Assembly: GCA_036496265.1 (NCBI GenBank)
Contig: DASXLL010000072.1
Span: 1-25,157 of the forward strand
Origin: CAYLLN01 sp036496265
GTDB taxonomy: Bacteria > Planctomycetota > Planctomycetia > Pirellulales > Pirellulaceae
Length of the DNA: 25,157 nucleotides
Direction: 5' to 3'
The translations under genes and the position numbers were made by a program. Positions 8,895 through 17,949 of the stretch are shown here, one piece after another. The notes under the pieces were generated by a model. That model saw nothing but the letters and a program-made list of their open reading frames with translations. It was not told the origin of the DNA and did no database searches. Within the stretch, counting starts at the first letter, position 1; the number at the start of each line of letters is the position of its first letter.

Positions 8895-9332
8895 TTAAAT
8901 TTCCGCCAGATCCGCCAGCCACGGCCAGTTGCCGCTGGAGAGGGCGGGAGACGGCTCTTCGATGATTTTGGTTAGCGACGGCATCTGCACAGCCAGCTCA
9001 AACGGGCCAAAAGCGATCCGGTCGCCGGTGGCCAACTCAGCTGTTTCGATCGGCTCGCCGTTGACTAGCAATTCGGGTTCATCGCCGACGCGGCGAATCG
9101 TCACGCTGTCGTCCTGAACGAGGAGGTAGGCGTAGGTTTCGGGAAATGTGGCGTCGCCCAATACCAGGTCGCAATCGGCGGCGGCGCCGATCAAAAAGAC
9201 CGGCCCCGGAACCGGACGGATGGGCTGCCGCACACGACCCCGGGTGATTTCCAGCCAGACCGCAGGTAGCGCCGGCGAAGTTTGCGATTTCGGCCGGTTG
9301 TAGCGATCGAAAGGGAGAATCGGAGCGTCCAT
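8895..9332 (-). CDS. FHA domain protein
   Basis: The recognisable part is a forkhead-associated domain, which in other proteins binds phosphothreonine. It runs from VWLEITRG through FLIGAAADCDLVLGD, then YLLVQDD, VTIRRVG, LLVNGEPI and LATGDRIAFGPFELAV. The canonical GR...SRxHA phosphopeptide-binding residues are not well kept: the usual S-x-x-H region reads FPETYAYLL. Binding of a phosphopeptide is therefore uncertain. The start is unclear. ATG at 9332 (MDAPILPFDRY) gives 145 residues and removes a Pro/Ala-rich stretch that looks untranslated. ATG at 9416 and TTG at 9473 are in-frame alternatives; none has a clear Shine-Dalgarno. It sits directly downstream of atpC, before two co-directional genes. 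Confidence 0.7.
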   Translation of the reverse strand: MDAPILPFDRYNRPKSQTSPALPAVWLEITRGRVRQPIRPVPGPVFLIGAAADCDLVLGDATFPETYAYLLVQDDSVTIRRVGDEPELLVNGEPIETAELATGDRIAFGPFELAVQMPSLTKIIEEPSPALSSGNWPWLADLAEI

Positions 9333-9416
9333 CGTAGGTTGAAATCCGGCGGCTCGCGGCGCGTCGGCCGGTGAGCACGGCGGCGCGGAAGGAAGGCAAG
9401 CGGCTAAAGGTTTCAT

Positions 9417-9436
9417 CGGCCAGCCAGCACTGGCCG
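9417..9436 (-). terminator. Hairpin between atpC and the FHA gene
   Basis: CGGCCAG and CTGGCCG form a 7-bp stem with a 6-base loop, 60 bases after the atpC stop. No T-run follows on the minus strand, so it would be a weak or partial terminator at best, and read-through into the FHA gene is likely. Confidence 0.3.
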
Positions 9437-9495
9437 GGTAAGGCGCGGTGAGGCGGCGGGCTGCGATTTTCAAAAGCCGCGAGCGCCGCGCGCTG

Positions 9496-9897
9496 TTACA
9501 GGCGTCCCCGCCGCGCGGTTCGTATCTGGGCGCGGGCCTGGGCGACTTGCCGGTCGCGGATTTCCATGAGCTGCGGTGAGTTGGCCGGCTTCTGCAGCGA
9601 CGCCTGAAGCTGCGCTTCGGCCGCGGCCGGGTCGAGGTTTTTGGCCGGCACGGCGCGGTTTGTTAAGACTGCAACAACATTGCCGGCGATCTGCACGAAT
9701 CCGCCATCGACGTAATAGACGGTTGTCTGGCCTCCGGACTTGATCCGCATCTCGCCGTAACCCAGCCGGCCGATCAGCGGGCTGTGATTGGCGAGGATAC
9801 CGATCTCGCCGTCGAACAGCGGCAAGGCCACAAAGTCAGCCTTGGTTTCCAGGGCCGTTTGTTCGGGAGTGACGACGGTGCAGGTCAATTCAGTCAT
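9496..9897 (-). CDS. atpC: F1Fo ATP synthase subunit epsilon
   Basis: 133 residues from MTELTCTVVTPEQ. The subunit belongs to the F1 central stalk. The N-terminal beta-sandwich shows the family signature LPLFDGEIGILANHSPLIGR and YYVDGGFVQIAGNVVAVL, followed by a helical C-terminus. The open frame extends further upstream (to 10158), but that part translates the heptamer array and the shadow of atpD. The start at 9897 is therefore chosen on homology. No Shine-Dalgarno is visible: the CTTGAAA-type array ends only three bases before the ATG. Confidence 0.95.
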   Translation of the reverse strand: MTELTCTVVTPEQTALETKADFVALPLFDGEIGILANHSPLIGRLGYGEMRIKSGGQTTVYYVDGGFVQIAGNVVAVLTNRAVPAKNLDPAAAEAQLQASLQKPANSPQLMEIRDRQVAQARAQIRTARRGRL

Positions 9898-9899
9898 GA

Positions 9900-9979
9900 G
9901 TTTCAAGTTCCAAGTTTCAGGTTTCAAGTTCTGTTGCCGGTTCCCAACTTGAAACTTGGAACCTGTAACTTGAAACTTG
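9900..9979 (-). repeat. Palindromic heptamer array between atpD and atpC (CTTGAAA type)
   Basis: On the plus strand 9900-9931 is built of 7-base units such as TTTCAAG and TTCCAAG, and 9945-9979 of the complementary units ACTTGAA, ACTTGGA and ACCTGTA. The two arms can fold into a long imperfect hairpin with a 13-base loop. It fills the whole spacer from the atpD stop to three bases before the atpC start. Confidence 0.85.
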
Positions 9980-11431
9980 TTATTTCCCCTTCGCCAGCCG
10001 TTTGGCTTGTTCTTCGGCTTGCTCGATCGCTCCGACGTACATGAAGGCGTCTTCGGGCAGGTGGTCCCACTTGCCGTCGCAGATTTCTTCGAAGCTGCGG
10101 ATCGTGTCTTCGATCTTCGTGAATTCGCCGGATTTGCCGGTGAACACTTCGGCCACATAGAACGGCTGTGAAAGGAACCGCTCGATGCGGCGAGCGCGAT
10201 GTACGACGAGCTTGTCGTCTTCGCTCAGCTCATCGACGCCGAGGATGGCGATGATGTCTTGCAACTCGCGATAGCGCTGGAGTGTGTTTTGCACCCGGCG
10301 AGCAATCGCATAGTGCCGCTGGCCGACGTAGCTCGGGTCCAGAATGCGGCTGGACGAAGCGAGCGGATCGACCGCCGGATAAATGCCTTTTTCGGAAATT
10401 GACCGTTCCAAGTAAAGAAACGCGTCGAGCTGGCCGAACGCCGTGGCCGGAGCGGGGTCGGTCGGGTCGTCGGCGGGGACATACACGGCTTGCACCGACG
10501 TGATGGCCCCCTTCTTGGTCGAGGCGATGCGTTCTTGCAGGGCGCCCATTTCGGTCGCCAATGTCGGCTGATAACCGACGGCGCTCGGCATGCGGCCGAG
10601 AAGGGCCGACACTTCGCTGCCCGCCTGGCTGAAGCGGAAAATGTTATCGACGAAGAGCAGCGTGTCTTTGCCCGTGAGGTCGCGGAAATATTCGGCCATC
10701 GTCAGGGCCGAGAGGGCGACGCGGAGACGAGCACCGGGCGGCTCGTTCATCTGGCCGAACACCATGCAAGTTTGCGAAATAACCTTGCGGCCGGTCTTGC
10801 CGATTTCGGTCTCTTGCATTTCGAGCCAGAGGTCGGTTCCTTCGCGGGTTCGCTCGCCGACGCCCGCGAACACTGAATAGCCGCCATGCTGCGTCGCGAT
10901 GCGGGCGATCAACTCGGTGAGAATAACCGTTTTGCCGAGACCAGCGCCGCCGAACAGACCGGCTTTGCCACCGCGGACGAACGGCGTGAGCAGGTCGATG
11001 ACTTTGATGCCCGTTTCGAACAGCTCGGTGCTTGTCGAAAGCTCGGAAACGGGCGGTGCTTCGCGGTGAATCGGCCAGCGCTCGGCAGCTTGCACATCGC
11101 CGCCGCCGTCAATTGGCTCGCCAAGCAGGTTGAACACGCGGCCGAGCGTTCCTTCGCCGACGGGAACCGAAACCGGCGCGCCAGTGTCAAGGACATCCTC
11201 GCCGCGGATGAGACCGTCGGTGCTGCCCAGGGCCACGCAGCGGACGCGGCCGCCGCCCAGATGCTGCTGGACCTCGCCCGTCAGATTGATCTTCACGCCC
11301 TTCTTGTCCGACTGAATCTTGACGGCGTTATAAATTGCCGGCATGTGACCTTCGTCGAACTCCGCGTCAAACGTCGAGCCGATCACCTGCGTAATCTTGC
11401 CGATCGTCCCGTTCGCTGTTGCTGTTGCCAT
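9980..11431 (-). CDS. atpD: F1Fo ATP synthase subunit beta
   Basis: 483 residues, the catalytic F1 subunit. The Walker A loop is GGAGLGKT (161-168). The catalytic glutamate region GERTREGTDLW begins at 192 (E193). The Walker B region (TLLFVDNIFRF) and the DELSEDDK segment in the C-terminal lever are present. The N-terminus starts MATATANGTIGKITQVIGS, a short extension before the usual beta-barrel. The spacer to atpG is 42 bases and carries a short 7-base periodicity but no long palindrome. A GA-rich tract precedes the ATG, but there is no strong Shine-Dalgarno. Confidence 0.98.
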   Translation of the reverse strand: MATATANGTIGKITQVIGSTFDAEFDEGHMPAIYNAVKIQSDKKGVKINLTGEVQQHLGGGRVRCVALGSTDGLIRGEDVLDTGAPVSVPVGEGTLGRVFNLLGEPIDGGGDVQAAERWPIHREAPPVSELSTSTELFETGIKVIDLLTPFVRGGKAGLFGGAGLGKTVILTELIARIATQHGGYSVFAGVGERTREGTDLWLEMQETEIGKTGRKVISQTCMVFGQMNEPPGARLRVALSALTMAEYFRDLTGKDTLLFVDNIFRFSQAGSEVSALLGRMPSAVGYQPTLATEMGALQERIASTKKGAITSVQAVYVPADDPTDPAPATAFGQLDAFLYLERSISEKGIYPAVDPLASSSRILDPSYVGQRHYAIARRVQNTLQRYRELQDIIAILGVDELSEDDKLVVHRARRIERFLSQPFYVAEVFTGKSGEFTKIEDTIRSFEEICDGKWDHLPEDAFMYVGAIEQAEEQAKRLAKGK

Positions 11432-11457
11432 TTGTTTTCGTTCTCGCTGACTTTGAT

Positions 11458-11478
11458 CTCTAATTTCTAACTTCTAAC
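11458..11478 (-). repeat. Short 7-base periodic tract between atpG and atpD
   Basis: Three units of the form TTCTAAC (plus strand) run to the atpG stop codon. They share the 7-base period of the larger arrays but lack an inverted partner. Confidence 0.45.
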
Positions 11479-12361
11479 CCTTGAGTGCCTCGACACCGCC
11501 AATAATTTCCATGATCTCACCCGTAATCTGGCCTTGGCGGGCACGATTGTAATCCGATGACAGTGATCGAATCATTTCGGAGGCGTTTTCGGTCGCGCTC
11601 TTCATCGCCACCATGCGGGCGATCTGCTCGCTCACCGCCGCATCGAGAAAGCACTTGAAGAGCTTGGCCTTAAAGCTCGCCGGCACGACTTCTTCCAAAA
11701 TGCTCTCCGCCGAGGGCAAGAATTCGTACATCGATTCGCCGGCGTGTTTGTTCCCGCCTTTCGCGTCCGCGCCTTCCAGCGAGCCGAGCGGCAACAGCGT
11801 CTCGACGATGGCCATTTGCTTGCTGCTGGAAACGAATTTCGTGTAGGCCACGTCCAGCCGGTCGAGCTTATGGGTCGCGTAGGCTTCCAAATAACGCGCC
11901 GCGATCGCATCGACCTCGGCGAACTGCGGCTGATCGTTGAATTGCGTGTAAGCCTGGGCCAAATTCACTTTGCGGAACTTGGCGGAGGCAATGCCGCGTT
12001 TGCCGGCGACTTCGACTTCCAAATGAGCAAATTCATGCTTCAATTGCTCAAAGCGCGCGACGCCAGCACGAAACACCGAGCCGTTGTAGCCGCCGCAGAG
12101 GCCGCGGTTGGCTGTCAGCACGAGCAGGATCGCCCGTTCTTTCTTGTCGTGTTCTTCGAGGAGCGGGTGGCTGACTTCCAGGCCGGCATGGGCAAGATCG
12201 GCGACGACTTGGGTAATCCGCTTCGTGAATGCGGAGGCGGCCGTGGCCCGGTCCATGGCCTTCTTGTAGCGCGCAGTGGCGATCAGCTCCATCGTCCGCG
12301 TGATTTTGCGGATGTTGCGGATGCTCTTGCGTCGTTTATCGAGTGCGCGGGCCTTGGCCAT
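11474..12361 (-). CDS. atpG: F1Fo ATP synthase subunit gamma
   Basis: 295 residues, the rotating central stalk. The N-terminal helix is typical (MAKARALDKRRKSI then RKITRTMELIATARYKKAM), and the C-terminal helix ends YNRARQGQITGEIMEIIGG. The segment LVLTANRGLCGGYN is the conserved core. The start at 12361 is chosen because the extra 25 residues of the longer frame simply translate the heptamer array. The ATG has no visible Shine-Dalgarno; the array ends about ten bases before it. Confidence 0.96.
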   Translation of the reverse strand: MAKARALDKRRKSIRNIRKITRTMELIATARYKKAMDRATAASAFTKRITQVVADLAHAGLEVSHPLLEEHDKKERAILLVLTANRGLCGGYNGSVFRAGVARFEQLKHEFAHLEVEVAGKRGIASAKFRKVNLAQAYTQFNDQPQFAEVDAIAARYLEAYATHKLDRLDVAYTKFVSSSKQMAIVETLLPLGSLEGADAKGGNKHAGESMYEFLPSAESILEEVVPASFKAKLFKCFLDAAVSEQIARMVAMKSATENASEMIRSLSSDYNRARQGQITGEIMEIIGGVEALKG

Positions 12362-12371
12362 GATGTATATC

Positions 12372-12436
12372 GGTTTCAAGTTCCAAGTTTCAGGTTTCAG
12401 GTTGGCAACTTGAAACTTGGAACCTGAAACCTGCAA

Positions 12437-12437
<1 letters not shown>
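12372..12437 (-). repeat. Palindromic heptamer array between atpA and atpG (CTTGAAA type)
   Basis: Plus-strand arm 12372-12404 consists of TTTCAAG/TTTCAGG-like units. Arm 12405-12437 consists of the complementary ACTTGAA/ACCTGAA units. The arms meet with almost no loop and the array starts at the atpA stop codon. It is the same family as the atpD-atpC array. Confidence 0.85.
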
Positions 12438-13951
<1,514 letters not shown>

Positions 13952-13953
13952 GG

Positions 13954-14035
13954 TTTGTCATTTGTCACTTGCCACTCGTCACTTGTCACTTGCGTTTCTG
14001 TTTTACAAATGACCAATGACGAATGACAAATGACC
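13954..14035 (-). repeat. Palindromic heptamer array between atpH and atpA (AATGACA type)
   Basis: Plus-strand 13954-13993 is a run of TTGTCAC/TTGTCAT-like units. 14005-14035 is a run of AATGACC, AATGACG and AATGACA units. The arms are complementary heptamer by heptamer, allowing G-U pairs, around a short T-rich loop. The array fills the spacer except for one or two bases at each end. Confidence 0.85.
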
Positions 14036-14036
14036 T

Positions 14037-14663
14037 CTAGGTTGTCATCGCGAACCGTTCAATCGATTCGCGGATGGATTGTTTCGTGTGATCGAGGGCG
14101 ACTTGTTCCATGCGTTTCAGGCGGGCGGCGAGGCTGGCGTCGTACACCGTATCGCCGACACGGACGACGAGGCCGCCGAGCAAGTCTTCATTCACATCGG
14201 CGTTCAAAATCACTTCCTGGCCGAGCAGCTCCCGCAGCCGGTTGGCAATTCGCTCGCGAATGGGGTTGCTGAGCGGGTAAGCCGTTTCAACTTTCACTTC
14301 GACGCGGCCACGGGCCGCGTTCAATTGCTTGCGGGCCGCTCGGGCGATGGCTCGCAGGCAATCGAGCCGGCCGTGATTCGAGACGACCTTCAAAAACGTC
14401 AGCGTCGTCGGCGACACCCGGCCGCCAAACGCCTTGTCGATGATCGGCAATCGCTCTTCCGCTGTTAGCCGCGGCGTTTTCAGCGTTTCATTCAAAACCG
14501 GCAGTTTGTTGAGCACATCCGAGATAATCGCTTCCAGCTCATCGACCACCGTGTCGGCCTGGCCGGCATTTTCCGCCGCGCCGAGCAGCGCCTTGGCATA
14601 CACCGTGCCCAGGTGCTGACGGCCAGCGTCGATGGTTTCCGATTTGGACTGACTATCAGTCAT
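14037..14663 (-). CDS. atpH: F1Fo ATP synthase subunit delta
   Basis: 208 residues, the link between F1 and the peripheral stalk. The N-terminal helical domain carries VYAKALLGAAENAG, and the C-terminal region has the family block LGGLVVRVGDTVYDASLAARL. A longer frame starts at 14684 with MTNDKQA, which is translated array, so the ATG at 14663 (MTDSQSKSET) is preferred. No Shine-Dalgarno is visible; the array ends about five bases upstream. Confidence 0.94.
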   Translation of the reverse strand: MTDSQSKSETIDAGRQHLGTVYAKALLGAAENAGQADTVVDELEAIISDVLNKLPVLNETLKTPRLTAEERLPIIDKAFGGRVSPTTLTFLKVVSNHGRLDCLRAIARAARKQLNAARGRVEVKVETAYPLSNPIRERIANRLRELLGQEVILNADVNEDLLGGLVVRVGDTVYDASLAARLKRMEQVALDHTKQSIRESIERFAMTT

Positions 14664-14666
14664 GGC

Positions 14667-14735
14667 TTGTTTGTCATTGGTCAATTGTCACTTGTCATTG
14701 GTACCACAAATGACCAATGACGAATGACAACTGAC
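14667..14735 (-). repeat. Palindromic heptamer array between atpF and atpH (AATGACA type)
   Basis: Plus-strand arm 14667-14702 has TTGTCAT/TTGGTCA-like units. Arm 14703-14735 has AATGACC, AATGACG and AATGACA units. The arms join at GGTACC, which itself is a palindrome. The array begins one base after the atpF stop. Confidence 0.85.
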
Positions 14736-14736
14736 G

Positions 14737-15465
14737 TTAATTCAATTTCGAAAACTGGTTCACGGCCTCGCCGATGAGCGCCTCGTGATCCTGGGGCTTC
14801 ACCTCGCGGCGAATGATGTTGCTGGCCAGCGAAACGGCGGTTTGCACGCTCTTCTGAGCGATTTGATCGAGCGCCTGGTTCTTGGCAATGTGGATGTCGG
14901 CCACGGCCCGGTCGCGCTCCTTCTGAGCCGCTTCACGAGCCTCGGCGACGATCTTCTCCTTCGCGTGTTCCGCATCCTTGCGGGCACCGGACACGATCTG
15001 CCGAGCTTCCTCCGTCGCGACTGCTAAGCGGGCCTCATACTCCTTGAGCTGCGCTGCGCCTCGTTCGGATGCCAGCCTTGCTTCCTCGATCTGCCGTGCG
15101 ATCGTCTGCTCGCGCAGGTCCAACGCATTCGCAATCGGCCCCCAAGCAAACTTGTAAAGCACACCCAAGAGCAGCAGGAACACGACAAAAGAATAGATCG
15201 ACATGTCGAACCGGGGATCGACAAGGCTCGTCAGATTCCCGCTTGCATTCCCGTGGCTCAAATCGGTTTCGTCGTGATGTCCTGCGGCATGCGTATCACC
15301 GTGCTTGGCATCGAGTGCCGGAGCATGCGACTCAGCATGTTCCGCTGCTTTTGCCTCAGCCTTTGGCTCTTGGGCCGCGGCGCTAAATCGCCCAGGACCG
15401 TAGCAGCAAACGAGTGCCGCCAGCAGAATATGCGTACGAGTTAACACGGCTTCCATTCTCCGCAT
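14737..15465 (-). CDS. atpF: F1Fo ATP synthase subunit b, with N-terminal signal-like and His-rich extension
   Basis: 242 residues, about 85 more than E. coli b. Residues 1-32 look like a signal peptide (THILLAALVCC... SAAAQ). Residues 33-75 are a polar Ala/His/Glu-rich stretch with seven histidines. The single membrane helix is at 88-105 (MSIYSFVVFLLLLGVLYKF), followed by the usual long helical stalk with FAWGPIANALDLREQTI. Together these make the peripheral stalk. The extension would lie on the periplasmic side if b keeps its normal topology. ATG at 15465 is used, with ATG at 15456 as an alternative. Confidence 0.93.
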   Translation of the reverse strand: MRRMEAVLTRTHILLAALVCCYGPGRFSAAAQEPKAEAKAAEHAESHAPALDAKHGDTHAAGHHDETDLSHGNASGNLTSLVDPRFDMSIYSFVVFLLLLGVLYKFAWGPIANALDLREQTIARQIEEARLASERGAAQLKEYEARLAVATEEARQIVSGARKDAEHAKEKIVAEAREAAQKERDRAVADIHIAKNQALDQIAQKSVQTAVSLASNIIRREVKPQDHEALIGEAVNQFSKLN

Positions 15466-15495
15466 GAGCGAGTTCGACTTGGCTGTGATAAATGC

Positions 15496-15810
15496 CTACA
15501 GAGCCTTGCCCATGCAGATGATGAGGGCGAAGAAGGTAAATCCTTCGATAAGGGCCGCTGCAATAATCATCGCCGTTTGAATGCTGCCAGCGACTTCGGG
15601 CTGACGCGCCATACTCTCCACGGCGGATGCGGCAAGCCGGCCAATGCCATAAGCAGCGCCAATTACCGTCAGGCCAACGCCCACGGCGCTTCCGGCCAAA
15701 AGAAGCGAAGCGGGCGTGGCCGCTGCGGCTGCCTCTTGAGCGAAGGCAGGTGTTGCCAAACCCAGGAGGGCCACTAAGCACATAGTCGAATAACGAGCGA
15801 ATTTGTCCAC
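15496..15810 (-). CDS. atpE: F1Fo ATP synthase subunit c, with signal peptide
   Basis: 104 residues. The first 24 form a cleavable-looking signal peptide (CLVALLGLATPAFA then Q). The mature part is a two-helix hairpin with the polar loop RQPE (69-72) and the ion-binding carboxylate E89 in AALIEGFTFFALI. The first helix has no Gln and E89 is not followed by Ser, so the site looks like a proton rather than a sodium site (inference). The start is GTG, preceded by AGGAG nine bases away, one of the clearest ribosome binding sites in the atp block. That fits the high copy number of c. Confidence 0.96.
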   Translation of the reverse strand: MDKFARYSTMCLVALLGLATPAFAQEAAAAATPASLLLAGSAVGVGLTVIGAAYGIGRLAASAVESMARQPEVAGSIQTAMIIAAALIEGFTFFALIICMGKAL

Positions 15811-15815
15811 GGAAG

Positions 15816-15824
15816 CAATCTCCT
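15816..15824 (-). promoter_or_regulatory. Strong ribosome binding site of atpE
   Basis: On the minus strand ATAGGAGATT precedes the GTG start by nine bases. It supports the GTG at 15810 and contrasts with the array-preceded atp genes, which have none. Confidence 0.6.
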
Positions 15825-15868
15825 ATTTTGAAACGGTGTGAGTGAACGGGAAAACCGCGGTTGCGGAG

Positions 15869-17422
15869 TTAGTGTTTATGAATGGCCGCGCCAATAAATA
15901 GCGCCGTGAGAAACGTGAATATGTAGGCTTGGAGGAATGCGACGAACAGTTCCAAGATGCTGAAAACTGCCGATGAGACGACTGCGATAACGGCCAATGC
16001 GGCCCATTTCCAACCCACTGCATCCGGAGCGGAATAAGTCAGCGCTGCTTCAGCACCGAACGCAAAACCCATGATTCCAAGTAACACCAAGTGTCCGGCG
16101 ACCAGATTGGCGAAAAGACGCACAGCCAACACGCCATGTTTAATGAGGAGACCTATCAATTCAATAAGAAGAATCATCGGCTTGATAATGATCGCCATGT
16201 ACCACGGCAAATCCATTCCAGGAATCTGATTCAAAAAGAATCCGGCGACACCAAACTGCATCATTCCGGCCGCAATGACCGTGAAAAATGTCACGCAAGC
16301 CATCGCCAGCGTGACAGCGAACGCCGCCGTCGGCGCGCCAGCCCAGGGAACCATCCCCATCAAGTTGCAGCCGAGAACGAAGAAGAAAATCGTCCACAAC
16401 AGTGGCAGGAAACGATCGGCCGGATGCGCGTGATACTTGTGGCCGCCAGCGGCGGCGATTGCCTTTTCCTCAGCTCGGTGATGCCCATGCTCATCTAACG
16501 CCTGACCGTGCTCGGCATACGGGCCGCCATATTCATGACCGTGCTCGGGATGATGCGTGTCTTCCTCGTGATGCCCGCCGAGACTCGGCCGGACAATCTG
16601 ATCGCGAATGAATACGAGGAACACTTCGAGCAGGTTCCAGAACTTGCCTTTTGGTGGGCGTCCACTCTCGATATTCGCCGCCAGCCTCGAAAACAAAAAG
16701 ATCAGGATCAATCCGACAGCAATCTCGATCAGCAAGTATTTGGAGATCGCGAAGCCGGATTCTTTCTCGTACAGATTCCGCAGAGTTGCAAATGGCTGCG
16801 GCTCGAGAATGATCTTTCCCGACAGGTGCCCATTGTAAGCCGCGATCTTGTCCTTGCTCCATTCGGCGACATGCGTGTCCGCCTTCCACTCGCGAATGTC
16901 GTGGGCCTCACGGGCAACTTGCTGAAATTCGGCCGCATGCGAGTGTCGCCAGCGAAGGAACGGCAAATAGTCTTGATCCGCAGTGTGCTGCGTGCTGACG
17001 TGCTCTAAATATTCTTCAAACTTGAGCGACTGTGCGTTTTTGAGTGCTTCGGCAGCGTCCGCGTCCTTCGTGACAGTTTTTAGCTTCGCCGCCTGCACAG
17101 CGTCCGCTTTCCATTTGTCGAACTTGGCAACGTTACCGTCGTATTTCTCGCTCAAAAACCGCTTCAGCGGCTTGGCAAAGTTCGCATGATCGGCGTGCGC
17201 CCAGTGATGCCAATCGTCGGCAACCTTTTCTGCCAGCGGCAGATCGGCATGAATCGCGTGCAGCGTTTTTAGCAGTCGCTCCGCTTCCCAGTCTTGGAAT
17301 TCCGGGTCGAGCGAGATCCAAACGTCCGGGAACTGCGTCCGGCTCGTGTAGGCATACGGATACAGCAACTTCGGCACTTCGAAGTAGTAGCTGTCCTTGA
17401 TATGCAAAACCGGATCGGCCAT
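15869..17422 (-). CDS. atpB: F1Fo ATP synthase subunit a, greatly extended
   Basis: 517 residues, nearly twice the E. coli subunit (271). Residues 1-225 are a soluble, charged extension rich in Trp, His and Lys that I cannot match to a domain. The first membrane helix is at 229-247. Residues 283-333 form a loop with 13 histidines (GGHHEEDTHHPEHGHEYGG, EHGHH, HKYHAH). The rest is the normal channel: helices from 338, the essential arginine R435 in AVRLFANLVAGHLVLL, and the terminal helices FSILELFVAFLQAYIFTFL. It forms the proton half-channels against the c ring. The ATG comes one base after the heptamer array and has no Shine-Dalgarno. Confidence 0.94.
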   Translation of the reverse strand: MADPVLHIKDSYYFEVPKLLYPYAYTSRTQFPDVWISLDPEFQDWEAERLLKTLHAIHADLPLAEKVADDWHHWAHADHANFAKPLKRFLSEKYDGNVAKFDKWKADAVQAAKLKTVTKDADAAEALKNAQSLKFEEYLEHVSTQHTADQDYLPFLRWRHSHAAEFQQVAREAHDIREWKADTHVAEWSKDKIAAYNGHLSGKIILEPQPFATLRNLYEKESGFAISKYLLIEIAVGLILIFLFSRLAANIESGRPPKGKFWNLLEVFLVFIRDQIVRPSLGGHHEEDTHHPEHGHEYGGPYAEHGQALDEHGHHRAEEKAIAAAGGHKYHAHPADRFLPLLWTIFFFVLGCNLMGMVPWAGAPTAAFAVTLAMACVTFFTVIAAGMMQFGVAGFFLNQIPGMDLPWYMAIIIKPMILLIELIGLLIKHGVLAVRLFANLVAGHLVLLGIMGFAFGAEAALTYSAPDAVGWKWAALAVIAVVSSAVFSILELFVAFLQAYIFTFLTALFIGAAIHKH

Positions 17423-17501
17423 TGTTTGTCATTGGTCATTGGTCAGTGGTCAGTGGTCATTTGCCGGGACAACAAATGACAAGTGACAAATGACAAATGA
17501 C
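17423..17501 (-). repeat. Palindromic heptamer array upstream of atpB (AATGACA type)
   Basis: Plus-strand arm 17423-17463 has TTGGTCA/GTGGTCA units. Arm 17471-17501 has AATGACA and AGTGACA units. The loop is GCCGGG-like and 7 bases long. The array lies between the AtpI-like gene and atpB. Confidence 0.85.
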
Positions 17502-17505
17502 TTAT

Positions 17506-17949
17506 TCAGTTCGCTGCGCGCTGCATTTTGGCCGCCGGCGTCATCCGCAAAGCCAAAATCGTCTCCACAATTAACGCCAAAAGGTAAACGACAACGATCG
17601 TTGCGCCGAGTGTACGCTGCGAGCCCAGGGCAATAATCGACGCCAGGGGGAGGCCCATGCGGAACAACATGCCCAGCAGCAACCCTTGAACCGGCATGCC
17701 AAGCTGGTTGCCCGCGAAGGCCACAACCAGTGACATGGCCGCGGCGACATAGCACACACTGCCAGCCGCTGCCGCGATCGAAACAGCGTGCCAGGAAAAC
17801 GCACGTTCAAACGCGGCCGCAGTGATGAACGCCGCGGGACCGATGGCGGCAAGCAACACGGCGCACGCGGCCAGAAGGCTCGCATACGAGTAGCTGGCCG
17901 AATTCGTCCTAGTTGCCGGAGCCGTCACCCTCACCGCCCTTTTTGCCAC
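17506..17949 (-). CDS. AtpI-like membrane protein at the head of the atp operon
   Basis: 147 residues (GTG start) with four hydrophobic helices: about 22-43, 57-83, 85-110 and 113-135. The third contains GMLFRMGLPLASII, reminiscent of the ATP synthase subunit I family. The position just before atpB is where AtpI normally sits. AtpI helps c-ring assembly or Mg transport in other bacteria; the role here is inferred from position and topology. It overlaps the 3' end of the upstream AtpZ-like gene by 41 bases. A GTG seven codons later (17928) would reduce the overlap and has an AAAAGG sequence before it. Confidence 0.65.
   Translation of the reverse strand: MAKRAVRVTAPATRTNSASYSYASLLAACAVLLAAIGPAAFITAAAFERAFSWHAVSIAAAAGSVCYVAAAMSLVVAFAGNQLGMPVQGLLLGMLFRMGLPLASIIALGSQRTLGATIVVVYLLALIVETILALRMTPAAKMQRAAN

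Noticed and set aside
9898..10158. N-terminal extension of the epsilon subunit frame
   Set aside because: It translates the heptamer array and an out-of-frame part of atpD. Epsilon homology begins exactly at the ATG at 9897.
13954..14035. CRISPR-like or intrinsic-terminator reading of the heptamer arrays
   Set aside because: There are no spacers between constant repeats, units are only seven bases, and no T-run follows the hairpins. Termination inside the operon would also silence essential subunits.
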